This document shows, in pieces, positions 23,635-37,021 of a DNA stretch of 64,000 nucleotides; the first letter of the stretch is position 1; every line of letters starts with the position of its first letter. A program made the position numbers and the translations under genes. The stretch covers positions 15,848,660 through 15,912,659 of the forward strand of contig NC_087069.1 of assembly GCF_963678635.1 (NCBI RefSeq), in the 5' to 3' direction. This DNA is from Symsagittifera roscoffensis. Taxonomy: Eukaryota; Xenacoelomorpha; Acoela; Convolutidae. Under the pieces are notes generated by a model. The model was given only the letters and a program-made list of their open reading frames with translations. It did not search any database and was not told where the DNA came from.

Positions 23635-25345
23635 TACTGAGGGTTGGGTTCCGAAACAAAACCATTGGGAAAGTTGGTTTTATATTTGTGTGAGTGCATT
23701 AAAAGTTTTCCGAGCATTTCAATGACAAAGCGACCATTTTTAGCAACCAACAACAGCAAAAGCAGATCCAGTGCGCTCTGATGTTAACTTCTTCAGCAGT
23801 GGCAAAAAATTCATGGTTAGTGGTCTGTATTCGGTTATATAGCTTCCGATTAAGATTTTTGTTACGAAAAGTTCTCTAAAATGAGTATTTCTATAGGTTG
23901 CATATACTCATTTGGGAAAAAATAGGGCGGGAAACTTCAAGAAGAAGGAGGCTGTTCTTGAGAGGACAAAACATATACATTTGGTTGAAGGATCATAATT
24001 CCAGAGGATGCCATAGAGCTTAGTGGTCTTAATACAATATGTGAAGTTAAGAAATAGGGAGAGGTAAAATTGGAATTAAAAATCAAGCTGCGGTGATGGG
24101 GATATCGGGATAGAGAGCTATGTAGAAAGTGGCGTTAGATGAAGCTGTAGTATATGTGAGTGTGAGTAAGCTTTAACTTTAGCATTATTGTAGTGATGTT
24201 AGGCTGTTTCGCTATGAGGAAGTTGAAGGTTAGATGAAAGTGATTGAAATATGATTCGTATGATTTGGTGTTTGATGTTCAATAAGTCGTATGATTCGGT
24301 GTTCTGAGTAGTGCATGTTCAATAACGTAATCAATTTTCCATTGGTACTACCTAAATCAAATGTGTAATCCGTTTTAATGAAGAATTTCTTGGTTTGTTT
24401 TGAATTTACTGCCGGAGCTGTGTCATAAGGTGATTTTTCCATGGAGCGGATGACTGTAGGATCGTAGTGAGTGATAGGGGACTGGTTACATTTGCGTAAC
24501 TGTTAGAACCCTTTGTTGGTAAATTGGTTGAGATGTAGTACAGTAGTGAGTTAGTGGATGATGGTGTCCAAAGTTCATCGTCATCGGTATTTCTTCTTGG
24601 TGGTAACTGTAAAGTATTAGTAAAACTATGAAAGGATATCCAGGAGAGTGTAGGGAGACACACGTGTCATGTTGGCTCTAGGTTTTGGTATTGTCTTTTT
24701 TCGATTGAAAAAATAGTGAGATAATATGGCGAGTAGGAATTCTTCGAATAAGTCGTGATGGGCGATTTGGTAAGTAACTTGGTGGGTTAGTAGGATATAC
24801 TTTTTTCACGAGGTTGCGCTGTGCGAGAGTGAGAGCGTTGCGAATGGATGATGTCTATGATCCTGAGGGCTAAGCGGAGTGGGATAATTGATGATTAGAT
24901 TCTGAAGCTTTTGTTGGCTCTGGACAAAACCATCGAGGTAAATTTGGAGCTCGTCATCAGTCATGGGGCTGGGGGTATCGGGAGCAATACTGGAAAGAAG
25001 GAAAAATGTGGAGAGTGTCGGAGTTGGAGGAGCTAAACGTGGGGAGTACGACGCGAGTTGAGGGAGTTGTTGGGACGAAAGGTGGTTCTGAAAAGTTAGT
25101 GGGGCTGGGTTCAGAGTCTAATAGTTTGTCAGGTGTATCAATGGCGTGGTTAAAAAGAGTTTTTTTAGAATCAAAAGGAGTTTGTATGGAACCATTGGAG
25201 TGCATGTGAGGTGAATTAGATAAAAATGTAGAAAATAGGCCTAAAAACTGATGAGGGAAAAGGGGTGAGGTTGGAGAATGATATGGCAGAGTTTTGTTGG
25301 TAGAAGTTGGAGCGAGACTGATTCAATGATACAATCTGGCGGCAT
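23635..25345 (-). pseudogene. ORF Y, copy 3 (broken)
   Basis: Starts at ATG 25345-25343 after the env tail motif, as in the other two copies, and runs to a GTAAGT donor at 23637-23632. Recognisable blocks: TPDKLLDSEPSP (TPDEFADSP in the complete element), a QSQQKLQ segment, LSWISFHSFTN (LHWTSYYHFTN), and KKFFIKTDYTF (EKFFIKTPYVF). Several stops and frame changes. Conservation of these blocks across three diverged copies argues that Y was a real protein. Confidence 0.55.
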
Positions 25346-27760
25346 AACGTGGGCAAAAAAGATGGTTGCTCGATAACGAAAGTTTATATATCAGGCTGTT
25401 CTGTTCTATAATGTGTTCAAATGTTTTATCAGTGTTAGGCGGCTGATATTAAATGTTTTAAACGGGGCTTCGTTGAATTCGTGGTTTGTTGGATGCGTGA
25501 TGTTAGTAGGAATGTTGTCCTAAGGTTTTTTGTTATTTGTAAATGATTAATATTAATATCGGATAGGTTTCGTAGTTGTGAAGGTCCTATGGGTGTGGTC
25601 TTTGCTATTTTAATCAGTGTCGTGTTTTTGGTTTTGTTGATAGCTTTTTAATTAAATTCGCTTATTTGTGGATCGAGAGGGATTTTTTTATATGATGTGG
25701 CGAAAATTTCAAAAAATCCTGCGAATCAGAATCTTGCTGCGCTAGCTTGTCCATTGACTAGTGTGTGTTTTGCGCATGTTTTGTATTTTCCTTTAATAAG
25801 TGAGAATGAAACTCCTATGAAGTTATGCCTTGCGTATATTATAGTCAATCTTTTTAGTATGCTATAGGGCCATAGAATCTCATTTTTCATGTTCATAAAA
25901 CTAAAAATATTAAGTGGTGACATAGCTTGTGGGTGGTATCTCCATCCAATGATATAAGTTTAATGTTTTTTTTTTCTACATGTCCATTGTATTTTTGTTT
26001 GTAGATATCTGAGAAAACTACTGTTTCAGCGAGTTTCTGATATTTTGATCTATAGATTGTCATCGGATGGCGCCCATCTTCGTAAAAGATTCTTGAAACT
26101 ATTGTGTACGTATGTGATGTTGCATAGGGGATTTAAAGTATATGTTGTGTAAATCTGTATCAGGGTTTCCAACTTTTGCGCGTATGCTATAGGTTCTAAT
26201 TTTCTTTATAGGGGGCAGTGAATTGGTGTAGGGAGTGAAAAAAATTAGAAGTTGCACTATTTGTGGCTGTATTCTGATCCACGAAGAACAGCGCATCGGT
26301 AACCAAAAACTAGGTCCGTTGTGATAGTGTATCAACAAAATGAACTTCAAATTTTTAGAATAAAATGTACTTTGATAGCATCAATTATCTTCAAATACAG
26401 AGAGTGGTGACATTTTTTTACTGAATGAATAGTGCTAAAAGATGGTTTTTCTTCATACGACAAAAAGATTTGAGAGGTTGATCGGTCGCAAAGTATGTGT
26501 ATTTCTTTAGTGATAATTTTCGTGGTCGTGCAGTTTTGTAGTCGTGTAGTCACGATTTTCTGACAGGAGTTTTCCCCCAGTGTTTCTGTTATTTTTCTGT
26601 AATGTGAATGCATATAGACATTTTCATCCTCTCTGTTTAACCTTGGAGTGGATATGGTAACTAGGAAATTTCCTGTTTTCGTATCAGGTCCTTCTTCATA
26701 ATTGATTAAAATTTCTGAATACTGAGTTCGAAAAATGGTTGCCAAAATTTGCGTGCTAGTTTTGTTCCAGGGTATTTTTGAAAACGTGTTAAATTATTCT
26801 CTAATCGTTGTTTTTTTCTTTAGGGATTTTTGTCTGATCTTCGTCTACTCTGGTTGAATTGATCAAATAGTACAGATTCTATAAAAGCTAAATTATGAAG
26901 TTTTATCATTCTTGCATAAATTTTAGCGAATTCAAAATTGCTACATTTGTCTTCAGGAATCCAAAACAATAGTTGCCTGGATTCAAAATGCAGGTGATAT
27001 GATCGAAATATCCTTGATCATTCTTACGCGGTATGCGGATGACTTAATATAAGATTGTGTCATTTTTATAATCGCTTGTTAGTTGATTTTTTCAATTTGG
27101 GTTTCCCAATCAAAAAAACATTATTTCTTGATATCCTGAGTTTTTGTATTAGGTTTGCAATTTGATGGGTATTTTTTTTGCAATGTGAGATATCCAAATT
27201 TTTCGTGGATATTCTACGTTACCGTGTGCACCGTGGTGAGGGAATGTTTCATCAAATTATTTATGGCCTTGATATCTTGCTTGTTGTGCTGAATCTGGAA
27301 AAATGTAGAAAGTTTTTAAAGACCGAGTTTTGTCTTTTTGTTATATCAATTTCAGTCGTTTTTTATTATTACAATTTTTGGTGTTAAGATGGATTAATCG
27401 TTCACAATTACTTTATTAGTATGATTCAAGATGGACTCTGTTTTTATTTCTGTTTGAGACTTGGCGACATTGTACTTTCTTTTCGAATGTTTTTAAAGTG
27501 AATTTAGGACGTGTGAGAATTGTAGCGCCGGACTTTGAATAAAGTCTTGCGACTAAATTATTTGATTCGACTGCTTGTAGTTCTGGTTCGCATTGTGTAA
27601 TTCGGTTTATCGTGTAATTGTTTAATGTTTTTTTTTGTTGATCATCTTGGCAATCATGAAGAGTTGCGAGGAGATCTTGTGGTCCTATTCGTTCGTGGAG
27701 AAGGATTGTTTTGAAGTTTCCGTTCAGGATGTACTTCGAGGTGATGGTTTAAGGAAAGGT
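25346..27760 (-). pseudogene. Env-like glycoprotein, copy 3 (broken)
   Basis: From about 27690: GPQDLLATLHDCQ, TINRITQCEPELQAVES and VARLYSK (27680-27500), matching the N-terminal ectodomain of the complete copy. At 26745-26347 a piece has QYSEILINYEEGPDTKTGN. The membrane-proximal part and TM lie at 25923-25726 (SPLNIFSFMNMKNEILWPYS). Cysteines and the TM position are kept, while many stops and frameshifts interrupt. Annotated as a decayed copy only. Confidence 0.55.
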
Positions 27761-28290
27761 GTTGATGGAAAGGAAAAAAGTTTCTGTGAAGGATAAAGAA
27801 ATTGCTTCTGAAGAAAAATTGATTGGTTTGTTGACGAGCTTTGTTTTGCCTTGGGTTAATGCATAGTTCATTCAATAAGGGAGTCTATGTGAAGATGAGA
27901 AGGAGGAGTTGATCGGGTTCTCTCTAACTTGTTTGGAATTGGGTATTGAACCTAGGTAATCGGAGGGAAGATTTGGTGTTTTTTGATGTGAATTGAAAGT
28001 TAAAGTTGGAAGAATACTTTGATTTGTGTTAATTGATAGATCAAAAAGAGTCAATGTTGGCGATGAGGATATGCTGAATTGAAGTTGTGGTGTTGTTAGA
28101 GTCCTGTTTTGTCGTGGGTGAAATGTCTGATGGTCGAATTGGGTATTTGCGTTTTGATTTTGACTTTGGTCTCTTATTCGAGTGAATTGTAGATGCTTTT
28201 CTTTTGTCTGATTGATTTGAGTTTTTTTTGCAATAGGGTAATTTTAAACATTTGGTTTGAAGACTTTTGGGATCTGATTTTAAACATTTT
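27761..28290 (-). pseudogene. ORF X, copy 3 fragment
   Basis: 28054-27872 carries LPSDYLGSIPNSKQVRENPI, matching LPSDYLGSTPTSEQIREYPF of the complete element and followed by the same RLPY. Its place immediately upstream of env is also conserved. The remainder is too degraded to follow. Confidence 0.5.
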
Positions 28291-29170
28291 TGTTAATTTT
28301 GTATTGATTGAAAGGAGGGGGGTTGCGAATTTTGTATAAGATTTTTTGAGTTGTCAAATCTAAGGGTATCGCTGAAATTTGACCTGAAGTTTTCTGATTT
28401 AGAGTTTCAGTTCTAGATCAAATTGGAGTTCCCTCGGCTAATAAAAGCAGTGAAGTCGAATAAAGAAGGAAATTATTTCAAGTGATATGATTGGATATTT
28501 TTTGGATGATAATTTCTGAGAAATAGTAAGAAAAAATCTTTAGCGTAGAGGCTTGAAAAATGGCTGAGACAAATTTTTTTGAATAAATTTTTTGTTTGTG
28601 AGCAATGTTGATTGTTCGAAGGTGTTGAGAGAACTTATCAACAAATTAGATGGTAGTAGAAATTCTTATTCTTCAACTTTTTTAGATTGAGGGATCAAGT
28701 TTTTTTAAAACTTTTTGGTTATTTTTTGAGTCGGAATGATTGGCGTTGTTTTGATTTTTCTTTTATTTCAGTTTTTAAAAAATCTCTTGTAAATTTTGAT
28801 TTGTTCTTCGTATAGTGGTGGCGTCTTTAAAATGTTTTTCTGGTAGTTTTTTTTTGAACTGTAACATTTTTTGAAAATCAGGTAATTTATAATTGTTGTT
28901 TTTAAAAACTTTCCAACAAAGTTGAAACCAGTAAAAGATTATAACTGAGTTAGATCGCAAAGAGCGTACTCTTTGGGTTTTTTTGTAAAAGTTTTTATCT
29001 GTGTATTGTTATTTCTTTTTTTTGGTCATTTAATTTGCATGTTACGTCTGTGGGTTTTTCTTTAACTTGATATTTTCTCGGAATTTGTTTATAAAATTTA
29101 GATTTAATACAAGGTTCCTGTTTTTAAATCTGAAGCTGGTGTGAAGCGTGATCTGATTTGAGATTTAATT

Positions 29171-29440
29171 TTATCTTTGTAATAATTTTTTGCGATTTTT
29201 TAGTAAATTATTTTGTGATTTATCTCTGTTTAAAATCTTTTCTGTGTGAAAACAGGAGGCTGAATGAAAAAATTGTGGGGGTTGGAAAGGATCTTCGGTA
29301 TGATTATGAAGTGGTGATTTACAAAAACTTAAGCAATTTGTTAGTTGGCAATGCCTTTGTACTTTTTTTGAGGAGTTTGCGGTGAACGCGATTGGTTCTA
29401 AGGTGATAACCATATTCTAAGGTGATAATGCAAATGTTGT
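29171..29440 (-). pseudogene. Integrase C-terminal segment, copy 3
   Basis: FTANSSKKVQRHCQ, PLHNHTEDPFQPPQF and HTEKILNRDKSQ align with the segment at 46141-46360 of the complete element, between the integrase core and the GPF module. Homology ends at about 29440, the 5' truncation point of this copy. Confidence 0.6.
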
Positions 29441-32433
29441 TGTGATTTCAGTTTTATTTGCTACAGGAAATAACCTTACGTCTGATGATCAATCACTGTA
29501 TTTATTATATCATCTTCGGCAATTATACATCGGAGGTATTATTGTAATGAACCGTTCTTGCCTTCATTTAGTCCAAATGTCCACGGAGTATGTTAGGTGT
29601 TGGATACTGAGTGCATTGAAAACAACGTTGTGAAAGGATTAAGAATTTTCTAAAGTTGGAAAAGTTGTAGTATATTCCTCTCAAAAATGTCAAACTAACA
29701 TTTCAATCTGCTGGGTGAACTAAGCATCTTCTTGGAATCAATCGGAGCAGCGATTATAAAGCATTTAAGGAATTTGAACACACATTGAAGAATCTAAAAG
29801 CTTCAGAATTGGCTTTTTTTGTAAAAGGTTTTGATAATCATTAAAATCTTTTTAAAAAAAATTGAAATAAAGGAAACTAACATGGATGATTATGCTTGCC
29901 GAAAAATTTAGAATTTGACTTTCAAAGAAAAAGAAAATTATTAGAGGCTTAGCAACTACCCTCTTCGTCATGCAAAATTTCTACCTTGTGCAGAAAGGAA
30001 AGCAATTGCTTACGGAACAAGGACTCGAATCATTTTCAACAAGTTTTGTATCCTTTTAATCCTATTTTACTAATAAAACGAAACTTTAAAATTTATCATT
30101 GCCACTCTTTTTTTAGAGTTAGTTTGATCGATAAATGTCATAAGCCCATAGACTTATGAGAAAAGCCGAACTGATGCCGAACTGATGAGCGAGACTCAAA
30201 AGTGTTGATGAGTGAAAACTCTGATTTAACGATTTAAAAAAAAGATCCGTAGAAATACCACAGAAAGATTGAATCGATGTATGTTGAAACGGAATTGGAA
30301 CCATATATCACTGATAAAATTTCAGCAACGAACGTTAAATTGAGAACTAGGGGCACAAGTCTTTGACTACAAATAAAAAAAGGGGGGTAGAGCAGTAGTT
30401 AAGGTCAAAGAGAAAGGTATCATTTCAATTACCTGAGGATCAATCAGTTTTGATCATTCAAAAATCTGACTTGAGTCTTATTTTTGATTGTGACTTCCAG
30501 CAAACTCAGATAAACTCAGGTGGTATAATGAATGATAAAAGTCCACATTATCCTCAGTTTTTTCATAAGTTTAAATTCCTTGATGACATATAGCGTTTTC
30601 AAAGAAGATAATGCTTTCGATGATACAAAAACTTTTTAAGTGTATTTTGTCTTTTCATTTCTAAAATAAAAATTGGGATACAAATTCTAAGGGACAGTAA
30701 ATGAATTATCGGTCCTTTACTAATCTACAGTTAAAAAGTTTATATAAAAATTAGTAACACAGTATGAAAATAGAACTAAAAGATACTTCCTTTTGTACCC
30801 GCCAATAACTCTTTTCGTATCCTTGGGGATTAAAGGAAATATTCTCTTAATCTGTGAAATTTCAAAAATGCAATTCTGATTATTACCTCATTTCTATTTG
30901 TTGCTCAAAGTTCCGTCAATTTTCCTATTTTTGTGGACATGCAAGACAGCCTGCGCAGTTTCTCGGGAGAACTGCATTCCCTGTTCAAAAAAACCACAAG
31001 CTATAAAAAGAACTGGAGCAGATTTAGATTTTTCCGAAGTTGCTACTCATTAATAGCCACTTTAGAAGTTGTAAAAGGACGCAACACACTCAAAACATTT
31101 GCTAAAGGTCTTGGAACGAAAACGAGGAGGGTGGGAAGAAGAAATCTAAGGGCAGAACTAGTCGAACCAATTATTGAAGAATAGATGCTCGCAGTTTCTT
31201 AAAGAACAGAAAAGAAATTTCTGACTATTTAAAATGAAGTTGATCAAACTGGTCAATTTTCGTGCCGAGCTTTCACTAACTCTTTTGCGGATGTTTTTGA
31301 TAAACCCCAGTTTTGGAAATGAATACTTCATGTAAAACCCAAGATGTATTTCACAATTCTTTTCAAGAGAAAAGCAGTACTGAGTTTCATTGAGAAGGAA
31401 CCTATTGAATATTGAAACGGAAAGTATTCTTTTTGGATATGCCATGCTATTTTGAATCTTCATTTTTTCAAGTTAAGGCTTCTTCCTGAAAACTATTAGA
31501 ACAAAAAGCAAATTCATAGGATGACTAAGATGAGAAGCGAGATGCTTCTTAACCTGTAATGCCCATTCTAAAACAACAAGGGTTTACAAAGGCAACGGTT
31601 TATACTCTCAAAAAGCACAAATAGCAAACTAAGTTAGGTCGCTGGCAGTGATTAAAACCGGACTTCTGGCTTGTCAAGAAAGCAGTTTCACAAACTTTTC
31701 GAAAGAGTTCGATTGAATCCTTTTACTGATAGAGCAATTTTATTGGGAATAAAAAAAACATTCTCCTTTCATGGGAGGCCTGCCATCGGTTTACTTACCA
31801 TTGAAAATTTCTTACTACTAAATACCATAGTTCGATATAAACTCAATCGAGTTGACCCAACTTCACAAGGTAACTGATTATAGAATTTTGAGTCTAAAAC
31901 ATTTTACTTGATCGCTTATTACTGGAAGTTTACTAAGTGCTGAACCTAACTGTCAATAATGGCGATAAAAGATAGAAATGGAACCTGCTCATTACAATTA
32001 TATGGAAACTGTTGAAAGAACATTTGGCGTTCCATCTCATTAAAACCAATTTAAGCACGAAAAAGTATCAAATATTGCACCGATAAAAAAAAATAAAAAT
32101 TACAATGAACACAAAATTAGCTCTTGAGTGATCCTTTCTTGAAAATACTTCAAACAATAACCAATTTCCCTTGAGAGAGCTAGAATTAATCGGGCACTTT
32201 TTTGTCAGGGGCTCTCTATTAGCCACAAGTTCAAAAACTAGGAACTTAAGTTTTGACCTGAATTCAATACAAGATGCAGCTGATCCAGAGTTATGAGAGA
32301 AAAACTGAGTTTTTAGATCTTTTGACATTTTCCTATGCAGCAGGTAACGGTAGTGAAAGTCTTGGTTGTTGTTTTATTCAACATTTGAACGGACAAATTT
32401 GCAACAGTTGCAAAAAAATGTCTAATCTTTCTA

Positions 32434-32559
32434 ATGGTTCCGTCGAAATTAATGTATTTTTTGGTATTTCTCATTGTGGTTGCACTTGTTGTGTTGACTT
32501 TGTTTTTCTTCAAACCCAAACCTCCAGATAAAAAAGACGACGAATGCTGCGTAGTCTAA
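32434..32559 (+). CDS. Putative 41-aa single-pass membrane microprotein
   Basis: The ATG frame encodes MVPSKLMYFLVFLIVVALVV then LTLFFFKPKP and an acidic/lysine tail ending CCVV. One strongly hydrophobic helix of about 20 residues followed by charged residues is the layout of a small single-pass membrane protein. The last four residues, CCVV, could be read as a prenylation-type box, but this is weak. No promoter or splice partner is clear, and a chance hydrophobic frame in T-rich DNA cannot be excluded. Confidence 0.25.
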   Translation: MVPSKLMYFLVFLIVVALVVLTLFFFKPKPPDKKDDECCVV

Positions 32560-34082
32560 AAAAAACTTAAAAGATTTTTTCCCCTTAATGAAACATGTGT
32601 ATGAAATAATGATGCTAGAAATCCCAAATTCATGTAAGTCATATATCTTAATTTTGAGTTCCTAAATTTCACTATGAACTGATCAATTTCCTTCTTTTCA
32701 GATGTACATCAGCTAAACCATTGCCAAGATGGAAATTCTTCTTCCGATGTACAAATTATGGGAAAAAGTTCCTTTCCTTTGATTCAAACATATTGGATCA
32801 ATTACAGCTGATCTTGTTCAACTACAAATATAATCTACTGCAGTTATCAATTCAGCACCAAGCAATGACAGAAGTGAACGCTGGGTGTTGATTGCACGAC
32901 TAGTCAAGTGTTTCCATTTTGCAGGTTCAATGAGAAGAGAACGATTCAACAATTTTTTTGCCAAAAATTTTTTTTAGTTCACGGGTTAAAAGAAACGTCA
33001 AAAACTGATCATTTGGTTTGTTTTTACTCAAAATAATTAGCTTTTTTTCCAAATTCTCCCTGAAGAATCTGAATAAAGTTCATAATGTTGGTGTTTTGAG
33101 TTTAATCAGTAATTATATACAAAGAAGGTTAATTTTGATGTTACTATGTTTTGATGCAAAAAAATGTATACGATGCGTCGACTTTTTCTTCTTGTCTTTG
33201 ACCATGATTTTGTCTCTGTGATATAATTTTAAGAGTAAAAAAATTGAAGTTAAACTTTTGCTGAAGTCCAGATTAGAATATCAAGAAATATGTGGAAAAG
33301 TCCGGAGAAAATGACCAAAGTTTAAATACCGGGAAAAACTAGTTTGATAAAAACTTCAGACAGTTTTTGTTTGCTTCATTACCAATCTTTTCAAATAAAG
33401 TCTCTGGGATTCACAGATTAAGATTTCTTTAATATTTTAGAAGCTTTCGTGTGGATCGATTCTTGAGATAGAAGAAAAACGAGATGTGGCGGTGATTGGA
33501 GATGATAATTTAACTGGGAAAAAATTTCAACTGGGAATAATTTTCAATATTCAAATAGAGCAAAAAAACTTAAAAACCATTTTTGTGGTCGCCAAAAGAT
33601 ACCCCGTTTGTTACAGTGATGTCAGGCAGAGGAGAACAAAATTTTCCTTCAAGCTAACACCAAGCATGTATAGTAATTGTTTCAAAGTTTGCTTACGGCA
33701 ATCGGCGTCCCCGCTCACCGCGCAAGGTAACAACCGGTGCTGCAAATTTGACATATTTGTCTGAGAAAACTTAGCTTACGCTCACTACCTGGCTTAGATA
33801 AACAATTATAAAATTTGCTTACCTGCTTCAGCATCCTTAAAATTGCTTACCCACCTCGGTGGGGATGTTACATTTGTTATGGCAACAGTGAACTGATTTT
33901 CTAACAACATTTTTGCTAGCGTCCACTAATTCGCCTAATTAAACAGATATGAAACCTAGACTGGGAAAAATTTGAATTTACTAACTGAAGTTTATCATCA
34001 AGAAAACTACCAGATTTTCATACATTGGGCTTCAAATATTCCCGTTGAAAATATTAAGCCTTGCTGTATTGGCAGAAACGGG

Positions 34083-34190
34083 CCCCGAAAAAACTTATCG
34101 TCTCAAATTTGCCATATTACCATCTGAGTTTCTGAAACCTATAACCTATCTAAATACATATGGAATCTTTTCCCTATCTTATTACATAGA
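34083..34190. repeat. Dispersed repeat, related to 7109-7260
   Basis: Same ordered words as the 7.1 kb copy: CGAAAAAACTTA, TCTGAGTTTCTGAAACCT, CCCTATCTTATTACAT. Decayed; the boundaries are uncertain. Confidence 0.4.
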
Positions 34191-35583
34191 GTGGCCTTCG
34201 GAGTGTCTCTTCTCTTACTAAAACCATGGAGGACGCCGTCCCCCCGACCATGAGGCTGTATTATATTTTACAGCCTCTTGGTATAAGCCAGTTTGTGACA
34301 GCTCGGAAGAATGTTGATGATCATACCATGACTCTCCTCGTTTTTACAGTTAGAATGACGTCACTGATCTTTGCGAGCACCTTTTGCGATGTAATTCTGA
34401 ACAATTGTCTAACTGTTTGATTGATACCTCACAAAGCTTCCTATTGCTCTCTGCTATAAGACAGATGGATAAAAATCATTGGCTACTAAAAAGATATAAA
34501 GCTGAAAAGGGAAATGATAAAACGTTGGGAAAAAATCAAGAAGTTTCAAAAGAAGTACTTTGGTTGAGAAAATTTTTGAATATCACATGAAGGATGTTGT
34601 TGTATCGAGCTCAAATTCAACGATCTTTTCAAATATGATCTTTTTAAAAAATAACTTATGTTTAAGTTTGGAACGGCTTTGAGCTCGGGAACTTCTCATC
34701 TTATTGATCCAACGATTGATTATGAAGAGGAACTTTGTATGCTGGTGTGTAGTAGATTCTTGCTTTTTTTTTTCTTATTTCTTCTTGTTTTCCACGCAAA
34801 ATCTGCTACAATGATAATCGGAGTGATATATTATATTAAATTTCTTTCGCCCCATAAATCAAACGACATTCAAAAGTTTTCAAAAAACTGTCCCAATTTT
34901 AAGAAAAAACTGGTTCAAAATTTTTATCTTTAGTCTAGAATCGAGCAAATAACAAGATCGAGTAACAACCGTTATTTGGAAGTTCAGACTTTCAGTTTGA
35001 AAAACTTGCTTTTACCATTGTTTTCCTAGACTTATGAATTAAAAAACTCGCTTTTACCATAAAGAAAACTAGTTTTGGATGATTCGTTGGCGCCAAATTT
35101 TCAAAACTGTTTTCAAAAAAGTATTGTGCAAAACTTTTTTAAGATAAATTTTAAATTTTTTTTAGTTTTTGTTTTTATTCATATTTCAAAAATAAATTAT
35201 GTCGATCATGACTGAATCAATTGAAGAAAAAGCAACTGGCTATCCTTTTCTTGCATGAAACTGCGATTTAGAGTTGTGACCAAACAAAAAAACGCGCTCT
35301 TCCCTCACCTCTAATTTGAAAAACGTTTACTTTTAGTTAAAGTTGTTCTAATTTCATTAAAATTGGCTCGCAAGCGGTTTGATTAGCATAGTTTATAGAG
35401 GTTCATTTTCTTAAATTCAACAGTTATATCTGGTGCAGGAGGAATGAAAGTGAGCTCATGAGTCAAAATTTGGTATTTTTCATGGCACAAAATGAGACTG
35501 TTCGTTCCAACTGCCCTTCAAATTGGTGAGAGTGTTTTTGCTACAAAAATGTCAAAAAAGGCAAAAAAAAATCTTTCAAAAGT

Positions 35584-35587
<4 letters not shown>

Positions 35588-35662
<75 letters not shown>

Positions 35663-35671
35663 CGTGTGTGT
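35588..35671. repeat. Compound microsatellite (AT)n(TG)n
   Basis: About 38 bp of AT repeat runs directly into about 45 bp of TG repeat with two interruptions. Confidence 0.95.
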
Positions 35672-36611
35672 CTCCGTTAAGTTGAAAGTGGTAAATTTTG
35701 AGTCTCGTAAAGTGATAATACAATCAAACCGCTGCCTCACTTTAACTTAAAATATTGCATTATGCCAAGTTCGCTTTGATAGCACAAAATCGTGGCTCTG
35801 TTTATTCAAAAAAATAAAGTGGCTAATTTAGTATCAAAATCTAACACACGTAAGCTTCGTAAATAACAAAAATGACCAAAGTTGATAAAGTTTTGTTGAC
35901 ATGAGGCTCTGTCTATTCGCTTCTTATGACTGTAAGTTCAACAAAAATTGCTCCTAGACAACAGCAAAAAAATGTTTAGGAAAGAAACCACCTAAATCAT
36001 CTAGAGCTTTCCGCTAGAGCTTTCAAAATTTGGAACACATATGGAAAGGAACGAACCGTTTTGCGAAGAATTACATCTCAGATTTGTACATAAAGTGTTT
36101 AAGATCATAAAAACTAAAACTTTACAGCAACTACTGATTTTGCATCTTCTCCAGGAAAAAGTATAAAGTTAAAAAATTTCCATAAAAAGGACAATTAATT
36201 TCTTAACGTTATTTTTCCACGTTGAAAAACCAGAAAAATAAAAAAATACTATTCAAGATGTTGGTAAAAAAAACTTCATGTGTACGAAAAACTCCCTCTT
36301 GTTAATCGAAATACAGCCAAGCAAAGCCTACATAAAAACCTTTTTGGAGGAAAACTTGAACAAAATCTCGATTACAAATGTATCAATTATCTTGAAATCA
36401 GTTTGTTTTGAAAAATTCATATCCCTAGGTTTCAATGAAAAAATTGTGCTCCAGTATTTTTTCGCGTAAATTGATTACATCATTATAGGATTTTCCCCTT
36501 TCTATTAAAAAAAGCTTTTTCTAGCTTCCCATTCCTTCGTAAAGACAAAATCAAAGAAATCAGTTTGGAATTTTGAGCGTAATTTGAATAAGGTTTTTGC
36601 GTTAATCGGAC

Positions 36612-37021
36612 TGGAACCTGATCTAAACTACATTTTATGATTGGATAAATTAGATATTTTACCACTGTAAAGTATTTAATATTAACCAATCATGATCCAT
36701 CTAACTAACAACCCACTTATTTGTAAGTGCTGAAATTACTTGTAATTTCAGCACCAGAGAGATTTGAATTTAACTTAGAAAATAGTTGCCTCTCCAAGAG
36801 AACTTCAGCAGCCGCAATAAACCAGTATACCCTAGATCTATTGAGCCTAGCAGAGACTAGTTAAACAACCTGAGACTAGATAGTATAAGAGTAAGATTAG
36901 GATCGGTATTAGACTAAGAAGTTGCACGAATCTATCCGGCCGAAAATAAGATAGCGTGACGAGCAGACGGTGTACCCTATCCGAAATTAATCTATGAGTT
37001 AACCACATCGGTTATAACTCA
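36612..37021 (+). repeat. 5' LTR (410 bp)
   Basis: Starts TGGAACCTG and ends ATAACTCA. It contains a perfect 13-bp hairpin (36727-36754), an AATAAA poly(A) signal at 36816-36821, and a CCAAT word. Differs from the 3' LTR at four positions by my alignment (about 1%). Confidence 0.93.
36727..36754 (+). promoter_or_regulatory. Perfect LTR hairpin, GTGCTGAAATTAC arms
   Basis: Arms GTGCTGAAATTAC and GTAATTTCAGCAC with a TT loop. It is identical in the 3' LTR (55165-55192) and present with one arm mismatch in the LTR of the neighbouring minus-strand element (63077-63104). As DNA it is a palindromic binding-site candidate, as RNA a stable stem. Confidence 0.6.

Larger units (their letters stand above)
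22690..29450 (-). mobile_element. Diverged copy 3 of the env-bearing retroelement, 5'-truncated
   Basis: On the minus strand, from 29450 downward: integrase C-terminal segment, ORF X piece, env, ORF Y, splice donor, and 3' noncoding sequence with the AAGCTGCGTTGGT block at about 22772-22784. Gene order matches the 36.6-55.5 kb element, but the proteins are far more diverged and full of stops. No gag, RT or LTR is found, so the 5' half is missing. The 3' part contains the assembly gap (23070-23269) and locally duplicated sequence. Because env, X and Y remain alignable here, the lineage is old in this genome. Confidence 0.7.
29451..36607. other. Long AT-rich stretch without a convincing gene
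   Basis: Scattered protein-like frames (30933-31184, 31671-31877, 34384-34590, 36278-36469) have no paired start/splice/stop evidence. A possible two-exon minigene at about 32609-32812 (donor CAT/GTAAGT, acceptor TTTTCAG) encodes only some 44 residues. 36278-36469 is the best single frame next to the insertion site and has protein-like composition, but no homology is recognised. Confidence 0.35.

Noticed and set aside
31550-31880. Possible Tc1/mariner-like helix-turn-helix fragment (ATVYTLKKHK followed by basic residues)
   Set aside because: Only one short motif resembles it; frames are full of stops and no DDE motif or inverted ends were found.
35523-35750. Frames through the AT/TG microsatellite
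   Set aside because: Dipeptide-repeat translation of simple sequence.
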